DNA of 64,000 nt, from assembly GCA_029211085.1 (NCBI GenBank), contig JARGFW010000002.1, positions 19,091 through 83,090 on the forward strand. Reading direction: 5' to 3'. This document shows positions 19,154 through 28,832 of this stretch, in pieces. Each line of letters begins with the position of its first letter. Position 1 is the first letter of the stretch. The stretch comes from Deferrisomatales bacterium. GTDB lineage: Bacteria > Desulfobacterota > Deferrisomatia > Deferrisomatales > JARGFW01. A model generated the notes under the pieces. It had not been told where the DNA came from. It did not search any database and saw nothing but the letters and a program-made list of their open reading frames with translations. Position numbers and translations under genes: made by a program.

Positions 19154-20030
19154 TATAGATGGCACCGCAGCTCGACCCGAAATCCGGCCCGGGGATGCGC
19201 CAGACCGCCCACCGGTTCACACTCGTTGCCGACCACTCCTACCAACAACCATCCCGCAAAAATGGCCACGAACCCCTGGGAGGCGTCGCGGCCACGGACT
19301 GCTGCGGTATCGATTCGCTTTCCCCTGGGTTGTCGCTTCTACATCGGAGGGGAGAGCGGAGTCAAGAACACGGAGCAGATAATATTGGAATTGAGGACGA
19401 ATGCTCCTGTGCAAATACAGTCGCCTCGTGATGCAGTTTGGAACGGTTGGAAACTGGAAACAGGAACAAACGAATGCCGGCAAATCGCTGCGCGAAAACG
19501 TTGGTTTCTAAACCAACGATAAGTCCACCCGAGTCATCCCGTCGGGTCCACCCAAGAGTCGGTTCACCACCGTAACCGTTTTTCACCCCCATCGAGAGCC
19601 GACACATTCGACAACCCGGCCGCGCTTGCCCGTTCTGGCGGCGCGGCCGGGTGGTTTTCTCGGGTGGGGCGCCCCTGCCGGGGCAGGTTCTACCACGCCC
19701 GCACGCCCACCGCGCGCCCGATCCATCCGTCCCGAACCGTCCGTCGCTCCCGACAACCGGGTGCCCTGATGCCGTCGGGGCCCGGTCCCCAACACCCCGT
19801 GCAACGCCAGGCGGGGCCATTCCCAGGTATTTCCCCATCTTCACGGTTTCTTCATGGGGGCTTCACGACCCTTTCACGACCCCGCGTCTACTCTTGGAAC
19901 CGTATCCGACACCGTTCCAGGCAGAGGAGGTGAGGGAAATGCAAAGGGCGCCGCCCACGAGATTCCAAGGGATCCGACGGTCAGTTCCATCAAACGTTCC
20001 CGGGGGGACAAGAGACGGAGGGAGAAAACG

Positions 20031-20843
20031 ATGAAGTGGACACGTGCAGGTTCTTTGGTTCTGACGGCAGCGGTCGCGGCTACTCTGGTGGCGGCTGCCA
20101 CCGGCAGTTGGGCGGGGGACGAACTGCCCTTCAAGGAAGCCCAGTTCTTCATCGAGTACAACTCCTCGGCCGGGGACACGGGGGTCCAGGTGTTCCTCGA
20201 CGACGACAACTGGCGCCGCATCACCATCTCGGACCCCGACGACCACGTGCTCTTCACCGTGAAGGGCCAGAGTCAGCTCGGCCGGCAGGGCCTCACCGAG
20301 CTCTTCTTCGAGAGCGTGGAGCCCGAACTCGCCGATCTGCCGATCGTCGAGTTCCTGGAGCGGTTCCCGGAAGGAGCCTATGAGTTCGAGGGCATTCGAA
20401 ACGACGGGATCGACCTGGAGAGCGAGGTGGAGTTCACCCACGTGATCCCGTGCGGGCCCGAGGTCACCCCGGAGGAGGGTGAGGTGCTGAACCGCCGCCG
20501 GATCGAGATCGGCTGGGACGAGGTCACCCAGGTGGTCGATCCCGTCCAGACCGACGCCGCGGGCGAGACGGTCTGCGTAGATCCGGGCTACCTCGGCCAG
20601 GAGCTGTGGATCGACACCTACCAGGTCATCGTCGAGAACGACGATATCCACCTCATCGTCGACCTGCCCGCCGACGCGAGACAGCTGACGGTTCCTCCGG
20701 AGCTACTCGAGGAGAACACTGCCTACAAGTTCGAGGTCCTCGCCAAGGAGGAGAGCGGCAATCAGACGATCACGGAGAGTTTCTTCTGCACCGGACCCGG
20801 TCTCAGCCCAGAAGAGTGTGAGGATCTGGCCGACGCCCTGTAG
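20031..20843 (+). CDS. Secreted acidic hypothetical protein
   Basis: Signal peptide MKWTRAGSLVLTAAVAATLVAAATGSWAGDELPFKEAQFFIEYNSSAGDTGVQVFLDDDNWRRITI...; RBS ggaggg; acidic, with a few cysteines. Confidence 0.78.
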   Translation: MKWTRAGSLVLTAAVAATLVAAATGSWAGDELPFKEAQFFIEYNSSAGDTGVQVFLDDDNWRRITISDPDDHVLFTVKGQSQLGRQGLTELFFESVEPELADLPIVEFLERFPEGAYEFEGIRNDGIDLESEVEFTHVIPCGPEVTPEEGEVLNRRRIEIGWDEVTQVVDPVQTDAAGETVCVDPGYLGQELWIDTYQVIVENDDIHLIVDLPADARQLTVPPELLEENTAYKFEVLAKEESGNQTITESFFCTGPGLSPEECEDLADAL

Positions 20844-21298
20844 GCGGCTCGGAACCCGGGGGCTCCCTGTGCCTCTTCTCCGCGAGCGCGGCGGGGGGGA
20901 GGGAGCCCCGCCCTCGGTACGGCCTGCCGGCTGGGCCGGGACGGTCCGGAGCGGACCGAACGCGAGGGTGCAGGAGCGGGCACTCGATGGAACCGTCAGG
21001 AAACGATGTGACACGAGGACATGCGGCCCGCTCGGCCGCCATCGACACCCCGTTCCCGACCCTCGCCCCCGGAACCCGCTGGAACTCGAACCGGGGGAGC
21101 ACACGTGCTATGCCCCCGGCATCGGCCTGGTGCCGGAGAGCGGGATCGCCGGTGAGAACCGGGTGGAACGGGTCTCGGTCACCGTACCGTGAAGGGCCGG
21201 GGCCCTCGGCGGCACCCGGTCGCGACCCGGCGAGACCTTGTCAGCGGGCCGCCCGGGGGCCAATAATCGAAGGCCTGGGCCACGTGAATGAGGTGCCG

Positions 21299-21976
21299 AT
21301 GCGTTTGCTCCTGGTTGAGGACGACACCGACCTGTCCAACACCTTGGCGCGGGGATTCCGTGAGGAGGGGTTCTCGGTCGACCAGGCCTTCGACGGCCCG
21401 GAGGGCCTCCACGTGGCGCTGGGCGGCGAGTACGACCTGGTGATCCTCGACCTGATGCTCCCCGGCTTCGACGGTTTCCGGTTGCTCCGGGATCTTCGTG
21501 GCCGGGGCCACCGGGTTCCCGTGTTGTTCCTCACGGCCAGCGCGGACGTGGAGGACCGCATCCGGGGCCTCCAACTGGGGGGTGACGACTACCTGGCCAA
21601 ACCCTTCAGTTTCGAAGAGCTCCTCGCGCGGATTCGGGCCGTGCTGCGGCGAGCGGCCGGGGTGGCCCAGAACCACCTCACCTGGGACGGCCTGCGGGTC
21701 GAGGTCGATGCCCACCGGGTGTTTTGGCAGGACGCGGAGATCCCGCTGACTCCCAAGGAGTTCCACATCCTCGAGGCCCTCCTCCTCCAGCAGGGGAAGG
21801 TCCTCTCCCGGACCCGGTTGGTGATGCACGTGTACGACGAAGCCTTCGACAGCGACTCCAACGTCATCGACGCCCACGTGGCCAACCTGCGGCGGAAGCT
21901 GCGGGACGCGAGCGGTTCGGCGGTGGTGGAGACGGTGCGCGGCGTCGGGTTCCGGATACCGGAGCCGCCCGCTTGA
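21299..21976 (+). CDS. OmpR-family response regulator transcription factor
   Basis: MRLLLVEDDTDLSNTLARGFREEGFSVDQAFDGPEGL...DLVILDLMLPGFDGFRLLRDLR; C-terminal wHTH VIDAHVANLRRKLRDASGSAVVETVRGVGFRI. Confidence 0.93.
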   Translation: MRLLLVEDDTDLSNTLARGFREEGFSVDQAFDGPEGLHVALGGEYDLVILDLMLPGFDGFRLLRDLRGRGHRVPVLFLTASADVEDRIRGLQLGGDDYLAKPFSFEELLARIRAVLRRAAGVAQNHLTWDGLRVEVDAHRVFWQDAEIPLTPKEFHILEALLLQQGKVLSRTRLVMHVYDEAFDSDSNVIDAHVANLRRKLRDASGSAVVETVRGVGFRIPEPPA

Positions 21977-23481
21977 CCTCCATACGCCGACGCATCCTGG
22001 TCCCCCTGGTGCCGCTGCTGGCCCTGGCCCTCGCGGTTACGGGGATGGGGATCTACGTCGCCATGCGTACGGACGTGCTGGCGGGGCTGGATCGTACGGT
22101 GGGGTTGCTGGCCCGGGGAGTGGACGCCTCGGTGGACGTAGAGCTCGGGGGAGATCTCGAGTTCGAGCTCGAGGGGCACCGGGCGTTGGAGTTCGAGGAG
22201 GAAGAAGGGGGCGCCTTCTTCGTGGTCCGCGCGGCGGACGGGGCGGTGTTCGTGTCGTCCCTGGCGTCGCCCCCCGAGCTCCCCCTGCCCCTGGACTCGG
22301 CGCCTCGCTTCTCGGATCAGGTGGTGGAGGGCCGGGTGTACCGGGTGTGCACGCTGCGGGTGGTCCGGGCCCCCGACGACGACGAGGGGGACCGCCAGGA
22401 GTGGCTCGAGCGGAACCCGGGGAAACCCCTCCCCGAGCGGCTGCCCCAGACCCTCTGGGTCACCGCGGGGTACCGCACCGAGGACGCGGACCAGACCCTT
22501 CGGTTCATCGGTGTCCGGCTCCTCGGTGGTTTCGGCGGGCTCTTCCTGGCGTCGATCCTCCTGACCGTGTGGATCGTGACCCGGGCCCTGCGCCCCCTCG
22601 ACCGCCTCTCGTCCCAGGCGGACCAGGTGGGTCCGGACGCGCCCCGGGCGCGGCTCGACGAGGCCCAGGCGGACCGGGAGGTGGTCGCGGTGGTCTCGGC
22701 CCTGAACCGGGCACTGGATCGCCTGATGGCCGCGTACGAACGCCAGAAGCGGTTCACCGCCGACGCGGCCCACGAACTGCGCTCGCCGCTGACGGCTCTG
22801 CGCGCCGGCCTCGAGGTGGTGCTGCGCAAGCCCCGGGGCTCCGCGGAGCTCCTGGCGGCCCTTCAGGCGGCCCACCACACGGCGCTGCGCATGGGCGACG
22901 TGGTGGAGAACCTGCTCTCGCTCAGTCGGCTCCAGCGTGACCAGCCGGTGGCGGATGGGCGGCCGGTCGACCTCTCCGAGGTCGCCCGGGGGGCCGTCGC
23001 CGTCAGCGAGCCCGCCGCCCGGGCCAAGGGGGTTCGGTTGGAGGTCCGGCTCCCGACGCCGATCCCCACCCTGGGCGATGCGGGCCTTCTGGCCGAGTGC
23101 GTCACGAACCTGGTGGACAACGCCGTGCGGTACACGCCGGCCGGGGGCTCGGTGACCGTCTCCGGCGAGAACGGTTCCCGCCCCTACCTGGCGGTGAGCG
23201 ACACCGGCGTCGGGATCCCTGCCGAGCACCTCGACCAGATCTTCGAGCGGTTCTACCGCGTGGACAAGGTCCGGTCCCGGGGCAACGGCGGCGTCGGCCT
23301 GGGCCTGGCGATCGCCCGGGAGATCGCCCGGCTCCACGGCGCCGAGCTCACGGTGGAGAGCCGGGTGGGTGAGGGCAGCCGCTTCGAACTGCGCGTGAAA
23401 GCGGCCGAGGGCACCGGCGCCGCCGGGGGGCATGCACGGCCCGACCGGGGGAAGGGTAAGGCGGAGCCGCCACCGGCATGA
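21973..23481 (+). CDS. Sensor histidine kinase
   Basis: TTG start overlapping the RR stop; H-box RFTADAAHELRSPLTALRAGLEV; N-box NLVDNAVRYTP; G-boxes VSDTGVGIPAEHLDQIFERFYRVDK...GVGLGLAIAREIARLHG. Confidence 0.92.
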   Translation: MTSIRRRILVPLVPLLALALAVTGMGIYVAMRTDVLAGLDRTVGLLARGVDASVDVELGGDLEFELEGHRALEFEEEEGGAFFVVRAADGAVFVSSLASPPELPLPLDSAPRFSDQVVEGRVYRVCTLRVVRAPDDDEGDRQEWLERNPGKPLPERLPQTLWVTAGYRTEDADQTLRFIGVRLLGGFGGLFLASILLTVWIVTRALRPLDRLSSQADQVGPDAPRARLDEAQADREVVAVVSALNRALDRLMAAYERQKRFTADAAHELRSPLTALRAGLEVVLRKPRGSAELLAALQAAHHTALRMGDVVENLLSLSRLQRDQPVADGRPVDLSEVARGAVAVSEPAARAKGVRLEVRLPTPIPTLGDAGLLAECVTNLVDNAVRYTPAGGSVTVSGENGSRPYLAVSDTGVGIPAEHLDQIFERFYRVDKVRSRGNGGVGLGLAIAREIARLHGAELTVESRVGEGSRFELRVKAAEGTGAAGGHARPDRGKGKAEPPPA

Positions 23482-23701
23482 AGGGTGGGGGGCCTGGGGG
23501 CTCGAAGCGCCTCGCAGGATTTCCCGAAACGTTGGCCATGCGACCCGTTCGCCCGCGCCGCCGCCGCCGAATCCGGTGAAGCGGCGCGGTTGCCGCCCGA
23601 CCCCGAACGCCCCCTCCCTGCGCTGGACCCTTGACCGCGAGGCGCCGACCGGTCGATCATTCGTATTCGAATCATTCACCCCCGAACGGAAATAGGCGCC
23701 G

Positions 23702-24154
23702 ATGCCCGACCCGCAATCAGACCCCTGGGGCCCGACCCTGGGCCACCTGCTGGCCCAGGTCTCCCGGCTGGTGGGCGGCCGCATGCGGGCGCGGATGCAG
23801 GGGCTGGGACTGCGCCGGGCCCAGGCGCTGGCCCTGTTCCGGCTCTGGCACGAGGACGGCATGGCCCAGAACGTGCTGGCCCGGGCCCTGCACATCTCCC
23901 CCGCCACGGCGACCTCCACCCTGCAGGGCATGGAGCGCGACGGCTGGATCGCGCGCGGCCGGGACCCGGCGGACCAGCGGATCGTGCGGGTGCACCTCAC
24001 CGCCAAGGCGCGGGAGCTGCAGGCGGAGGTGCAGGGCTCCCTGGAGGCCCTGGACGAGGAGCTGACGGCGGGGCTTTCGGGGGAAGAACAGCGTCTGCTG
24101 CGGGAGTCGCTCCTCAAGGTGCGCGACCGCCTGGCCCCGGAGCGGCTCCCGTGA
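23702..24154 (+). CDS. MarR family transcriptional regulator
   Basis: LGLRRAQALALFRLWHEDGMAQNVLARALHISPATATSTLQGMERDGWIARGRDPADQRIVRVHLTAKA. Confidence 0.9.
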   Translation: MPDPQSDPWGPTLGHLLAQVSRLVGGRMRARMQGLGLRRAQALALFRLWHEDGMAQNVLARALHISPATATSTLQGMERDGWIARGRDPADQRIVRVHLTAKARELQAEVQGSLEALDEELTAGLSGEEQRLLRESLLKVRDRLAPERLP

Positions 24155-25947
24155 AATCCCTGATGCGCCTCTACGCCTTCCTGCGCCCCTACCGGGGACG
24201 GTCGATCGCGGCCCTGCTGCTGCTGGTCGGCATGGTGGTGGCCGATCTCCTCATCCCCCGGCTGACCCAACGGATCATCGACCAGGGGATCTTGCAGAAC
24301 GACTTCCACGTGGTGCTCACCACGGCCCTGGTGATGCTGGGCGCCTCCCTCGTTTCAGCGGCGTTCGCCCTGGCCAACAACTTCCTCTCGGTGAGCGCCG
24401 CCATGGGCTTCGGGGCCGACGTGCGCGGCGCGCTGATGCGCAAGGTGCAGACCTTCTCCTTCGGCAACCTGGACCAACTGCAGACCGGCGCGCTGATCGT
24501 CCGCTCCACCAGCGACGTGAACGCGGTGCAGATGATCGTGCTGCTGTCCCTGCGCATCCTCACCCGGGGGCCGATCTGGATCCTGGGGGCGGTGGTGCTG
24601 CTGGTGCTCACCAGCCACCGGCTGGCCCTGATGATGGCCGGGTTCGTGCCCCTGATCGTGCTGCTGGTGTGGCTGTTCGCCCGCAAGATCCGCCCCATGT
24701 ACCTCGGGGTGCAGCAGGTGCTGGACCGGCTGAACACGGTGCTGCAGGAGAACCTGGCGGGGGTGCGGGTGGTCAAGGCGTTCGTGCGGGCCGACCGGGA
24801 GGCGGCCCGCTTCGACGCGGCCAACGAGCTCCTCATGGACCGCACGACCCGGGTGGCCCAGGTGCTGGCGGTGTTCATGCCCACCATGCTCCTGGTGGTC
24901 AACCTGGCCATCGCCGGGGCGGTCTGGATCGGCGGCTGGACGGCCCTGTCGGGGGGCATGACCGTGGGGGAGGTGGTGGCGGCGATCAACTACCTCTCCT
25001 TCGCCCTGTTCCCCCTGCTCATGCTGGCCGGCATGCTCGGGCCGCTGGCCTCCGCGGACGCCTCCGCGAGCCGCATCCTGGAGATCCTCGACGCCGAGCC
25101 CCAGGTGCGCCCGCCGGTAATTGCGCGCCGGCTCCCGGCGCCCCGGGGGCGGATCGCCTTCGAGGACGTGGGATTCCGCTACGCCGGCAACGGCGCGGAG
25201 CCGGTGCTCTCGGAGGTCTCGTTCGTGGCCGAGCCGGGGGAGACGGTGGCGGTGGTGGGGGCGACCGGGGCCGGCAAGTCGACCCTGATCCACCTCATAC
25301 CCCGGTTCTACGACGTGACCGCCGGCCGGGTCACCTTCGACGGGGTCGACGTGCGCGAGCTGGACCTGGGGTTCCTGCGGGGCCAGATCGGGGTGGCCCT
25401 CCAGGACGCGCTGCTGTTCGGCCGCAGCGTGCGCGACAACATCCGCTACGGCCGGGCGGACGCCCCGGACGCGGAGGTGCTGGCCGCGGCCCGGGCCGCC
25501 CAGGTCCACGAGTTCGCCGCGGAGCTCCCCCAGGGCTACGACACGGTGATCGGCCCGCGCGGGGTCACCCTCTCCGGCGGGCAGCGCCAGCGGGTCGCCA
25601 TCGCCCGGGCGCTGCTGGTGCGGCCCAAGGTGCTCATCCTCGACGACTCCACCAGCGCCCTGGACGCCGAGACCGAGGTGCGGCTGCAGGACGCCCTGGA
25701 CCGGCTCATCGCCGAGTCTCGGGGCGCCACCACCCGGATCATCGTCGCCCAGCGCATCAGCACGGTGCTCCTGGCCGACCGGATCCTGGTCCTGGACCAC
25801 GGGCGGATCGCCGCGGCGGGGCCCCACCGGGAGCTCCTGGGGTCGAGCGAGGTGTACCGGGACATCTACCGCTCCCAGCTGGGGACGGTGCCGAAGCAGA
25901 CCATGGGGACCGCCGGAGCGGCCGGCGGGGGGGCAGGGCGTGGCTAG
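24151..25947 (+). CDS. ABC transporter, fused permease/ATP-binding (MsbA/LmrA-like exporter)
   Basis: Six-TM domain plus GATGAGKSTLIHLIPRFYDV (Walker A), LSGGQRQRVAIARALL signature, VLILDDSTSALDAETE (Walker B). Confidence 0.93.
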   Translation: MKSLMRLYAFLRPYRGRSIAALLLLVGMVVADLLIPRLTQRIIDQGILQNDFHVVLTTALVMLGASLVSAAFALANNFLSVSAAMGFGADVRGALMRKVQTFSFGNLDQLQTGALIVRSTSDVNAVQMIVLLSLRILTRGPIWILGAVVLLVLTSHRLALMMAGFVPLIVLLVWLFARKIRPMYLGVQQVLDRLNTVLQENLAGVRVVKAFVRADREAARFDAANELLMDRTTRVAQVLAVFMPTMLLVVNLAIAGAVWIGGWTALSGGMTVGEVVAAINYLSFALFPLLMLAGMLGPLASADASASRILEILDAEPQVRPPVIARRLPAPRGRIAFEDVGFRYAGNGAEPVLSEVSFVAEPGETVAVVGATGAGKSTLIHLIPRFYDVTAGRVTFDGVDVRELDLGFLRGQIGVALQDALLFGRSVRDNIRYGRADAPDAEVLAAARAAQVHEFAAELPQGYDTVIGPRGVTLSGGQRQRVAIARALLVRPKVLILDDSTSALDAETEVRLQDALDRLIAESRGATTRIIVAQRISTVLLADRILVLDHGRIAAAGPHRELLGSSEVYRDIYRSQLGTVPKQTMGTAGAAGGGAGRG

Positions 25948-27739
25948 CCGGGAGGCGCGGGGGCCGCAGACCCCCCGGGCGGGGGGCTTCGCCGGCCGGC
26001 GGGGGGGCCACGGCCGCCCCGTGGAACGGGCCAAGAACCCGAAGGGCGCCCTGCGGCGCCTGGCCCCCTACCTGCGCCCCCATCGCGGCGCCCTGGTCCT
26101 GGTGGCCCTGACGGCCGCCCTGGGCACCGGCATGGCCCTGGCCCGGCTGGCGCTGTTCATGGCGGGCGCCTACGCCCTGGCCGCGGCCGCCCAGCTGGTG
26201 CAGGGGGTGCTGCTCGCCGGGGTCTCCCAGCGGGCCATACGGGTGCTGCGGGGCGATCTGTTCGGCCACCTGCAGAGCCTGTCCCTGCGCTTCTTCGACA
26301 CCCGGGCCCAGGGCGACCTGATGAGCCGGCTCACCAACGACATGGACGCCATCAGCCGGGTGCTCACCGACCACGTGTCCCAGTTCTTCACCGGGCTGCT
26401 GTCCCTGGTGGGGATCGTCGCGATCCTGTTCGCCCTGAACCCCTGGCTCGCCCTGGGCTCCATGCTGGTCTTCCCCACCATGATCGGCCTGGTGGGCGTG
26501 GTGGGGCGGCGCACCCGGGCGGCGTTCCGCGCCTACCAGGCGGACCTGGGGGAGCTGAACAGCGTCCTCGAGGAGACCTACAGCGCCCAGCGGATCGTGC
26601 TCGCCTACGGGCAGGGGGACAGCGTGCTGTCCCGGTTCGACCGGGCCAACGCAGGGGTGCGCGCCACCGGCGTACGGGCCATGGCCCTGTCCCTGCTGGT
26701 GATGCCGCTGATGGGCATCCTGGCCAACGCCAACGTGGCGATCCTGGGGGGCCTCGGGGGCTGGATGGCGCTCCGGGGGCTGGTGACCATCGGCACCATC
26801 GCCGCGTTCATCTCCTACTCCCGGCGCTTCGCGGAGCCCCTGCGTCAGCTGGGCGGGCTGTACAACCAGATCCAGGGGGCCCTGGCCGGGGCGGAGCGGA
26901 TCTTCGAGGTGCTGGACACCGCGCCGGACCAGGCCGACCCACCCCACGCCCCCGAGCTAACCCGGGTGGTCGGGGCGGTGGAACTCGACCACGTGGGTTT
27001 CGCCTACGTCCCCGGCGTGCCGGTGCTCACCGACGTCTGCCTGCGCACCCGCCCCGGGGAGCGGATCGCCCTGGTGGGGCCCACCGGCGCGGGCAAGACC
27101 ACCCTGGTCAACCTGCTCTCCCGCTTCTACGACCTGGAGGAGGGGACGATCCGCATCGACGGCACGGACATCCGCAGCGTCACCCGGGACAGCGTGCGCC
27201 GCCAGCTCGGGGTGGTGCTGCAGCAGTCGTTCCTGTTCGCCGAGTCGGTGCTGGAGAACATCCGCTACGGCCGCCTCGACGCCAGCGACGAGGAGGTGTT
27301 CGCGGCGGCGCGGCTGGCCCGGGCGGACGGCTTCGTGCGCCGGCTCCCCCGGGGTTACCACACGGTGCTGTCCGAGGGGGGCGCGAGCCTGTCGGGGGGC
27401 CAGCGGCAGCTGCTGACCATCGCCCGGGCGATCCTCGCCGACCCGGCGATCCTGATCCTGGACGAGGCCACCAGCTCGGTGGACACCCGCACCGAGGTCC
27501 GCCTGCAGGAGGCCCTCCAGACCCTCATGCAGGGGCGCACGAGCTTCGTCATCGCCCACCGCATGTCGACCATCGCCACCGCGGACCAGGTGGTGGTGAT
27601 CGAGGGCGGGCGCATCGTCGAACGGGGCACCCACGAGGAGCTCCGCGCCGCCGGCGGCGCCTACCAGCGCCTGTACCTGAGCCAGTTCCGGGGGGAGGCG
27701 GACCCCCTGGAACAGGTGCCCGCCCCGTCGGAAGGGTGA
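25940..27739 (+). CDS. ABC transporter, fused permease/ATP-binding, likely heterodimer partner
   Basis: GPTGAGKTTLVNLLSRFYDLEEG, LSGGQRQLLTIARAILADPAILILDEATSSVDTRTE; start overlaps the previous gene. Confidence 0.93.
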   Translation: MASREARGPQTPRAGGFAGRRGGHGRPVERAKNPKGALRRLAPYLRPHRGALVLVALTAALGTGMALARLALFMAGAYALAAAAQLVQGVLLAGVSQRAIRVLRGDLFGHLQSLSLRFFDTRAQGDLMSRLTNDMDAISRVLTDHVSQFFTGLLSLVGIVAILFALNPWLALGSMLVFPTMIGLVGVVGRRTRAAFRAYQADLGELNSVLEETYSAQRIVLAYGQGDSVLSRFDRANAGVRATGVRAMALSLLVMPLMGILANANVAILGGLGGWMALRGLVTIGTIAAFISYSRRFAEPLRQLGGLYNQIQGALAGAERIFEVLDTAPDQADPPHAPELTRVVGAVELDHVGFAYVPGVPVLTDVCLRTRPGERIALVGPTGAGKTTLVNLLSRFYDLEEGTIRIDGTDIRSVTRDSVRRQLGVVLQQSFLFAESVLENIRYGRLDASDEEVFAAARLARADGFVRRLPRGYHTVLSEGGASLSGGQRQLLTIARAILADPAILILDEATSSVDTRTEVRLQEALQTLMQGRTSFVIAHRMSTIATADQVVVIEGGRIVERGTHEELRAAGGAYQRLYLSQFRGEADPLEQVPAPSEG

Positions 27740-27794
27740 AGGATGGGCTCGGGACGGGGCCGCGTGCTGCGGCGCTGAGATCAAGGGCTGGTTT

Positions 27795-28065
27795 TGGACA
27801 GGATCTCACGGATCTCACGGATCGGAAGATCAAAGACGGAAGGTCAGAGGCTCTTTTTGACAGGATTAACAGGATGAACAGGATGGGAAGTTCAAAGGCG
27901 AAAAACCGGTGGTTCAGGGGTTGGTCCTGAGATCCGTGTGATCCCGGCCAAGAAAAGGTCTTTCCGGTTCAAGGTCGGGGGCTGGTCTTGGACGGGATCA
28001 ACGGGGCCTAAACTTCAATAGCGAATTGGCTTTTTCATCCTGTCCATCCTGTTAATCCTGTCAAA
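27795..28065. repeat. Intergenic inverted/tandem repeat element (GACAGGATNAACAGGAT family)
   Basis: ggacaggatctcacggatctcacggat at 27795+, ttttgacaggattaacaggatgaacaggatg at ~27855-27884, and the near-perfect inverse catcctgtccatcctgttaatcctgtcaaaag at ~28035-28067. Confidence 0.7.
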
Positions 28066-28159
28066 AGAAGAACGCACTTCGGTCCACGGTCTGTGTCCGT
28101 TCTTGACAGAATCTCACAGCGGGGAAAGGCGAGACCGACCCCGTCCTGGCCCTCCCTGC

Positions 28160-28537
28160 TCAGCTGCGCCCGGTTCCGAACAGCACCAGGTCCGCGCCCC
28201 CGTCTTCCCTGCGGTCGCTGCGCAGCAACTCCATGTGGCGCAGCACCGCCAGGGCCCGCTTCGCCTCGGGCGGGCGCACGCCGAACAGGGCGGGGACCGC
28301 TTCTCGGGACACGCGAACGTCCTTCTTCACCCGCTCGAAGATCGCCTTCTCCAACCCCTTGAGTTCGCCCTCACCCCCCGCGGAGGTGGCAGCCCCCGTT
28401 GCCAGCTTCACCGCCCACGGGTCGCAACCCTGAGCGGGGCTCATCGCGTCCATCAGGCAGTCTTCGCACAGGTTCTGGCTACCGTGCGCCATGGCCTCTT
28501 CGGGCTCGACAACGGTTCCGCAGCGATCACACTTCAT
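28160..28537 (-). CDS. Hypothetical protein with N-terminal zinc-ribbon-like motif
   Basis: MKCDRCGTVVEPEEAMAHGSQNLCEDCLMDAMSPAQGCDPWAVKLATGAATSAGG...; CxxC...CxxC, RBS aggagag. Confidence 0.75.
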   Translation of the reverse strand: MKCDRCGTVVEPEEAMAHGSQNLCEDCLMDAMSPAQGCDPWAVKLATGAATSAGGEGELKGLEKAIFERVKKDVRVSREAVPALFGVRPPEAKRALAVLRHMELLRSDRREDGGADLVLFGTGRS

Positions 28538-28832
28538 GGTCTCTCTCCTTGGGGCGCCGCGGGTCAGGCGCCCGGTTCATCGAGCCGGTCCACCACCACG
28601 GTGGCGGCTGCGTGGGGTTGGACGAACGCTTCCATGACCTCCCGGAGTTCCCGCCCCGGGGCTTTGAGGCGTTCCTCCCCGCCGACGTCGGGGCCATGTC
28701 TCATCCCTCCCGTTTCGCCCGTGGTGGGCGGACGGTCCGGTGCCTGGTTTCTACCACGCCCCTCCTGGGGGCGGAACGTCCACCGACCCGGTACCCGCGG
28801 AGTGCGCCCGCGTCCCGACCCGAGGGGCGGGG

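Noticed and set aside
19159-19522. Short ORFs in the gap beside the low-GC cassette
   Set aside because: No RBS, no recognisable protein features, overlapping on both strands; treated as non-coding.
21589-24309. 906-aa minus-strand ORF
   Set aside because: Shadow of the response regulator/kinase/MarR genes; no protein-like motifs.
27795-28067. CRISPR array
   Set aside because: The repeats are ~9-12-bp tandem units and one inverted copy with no regular unique spacers; no cas genes nearby.
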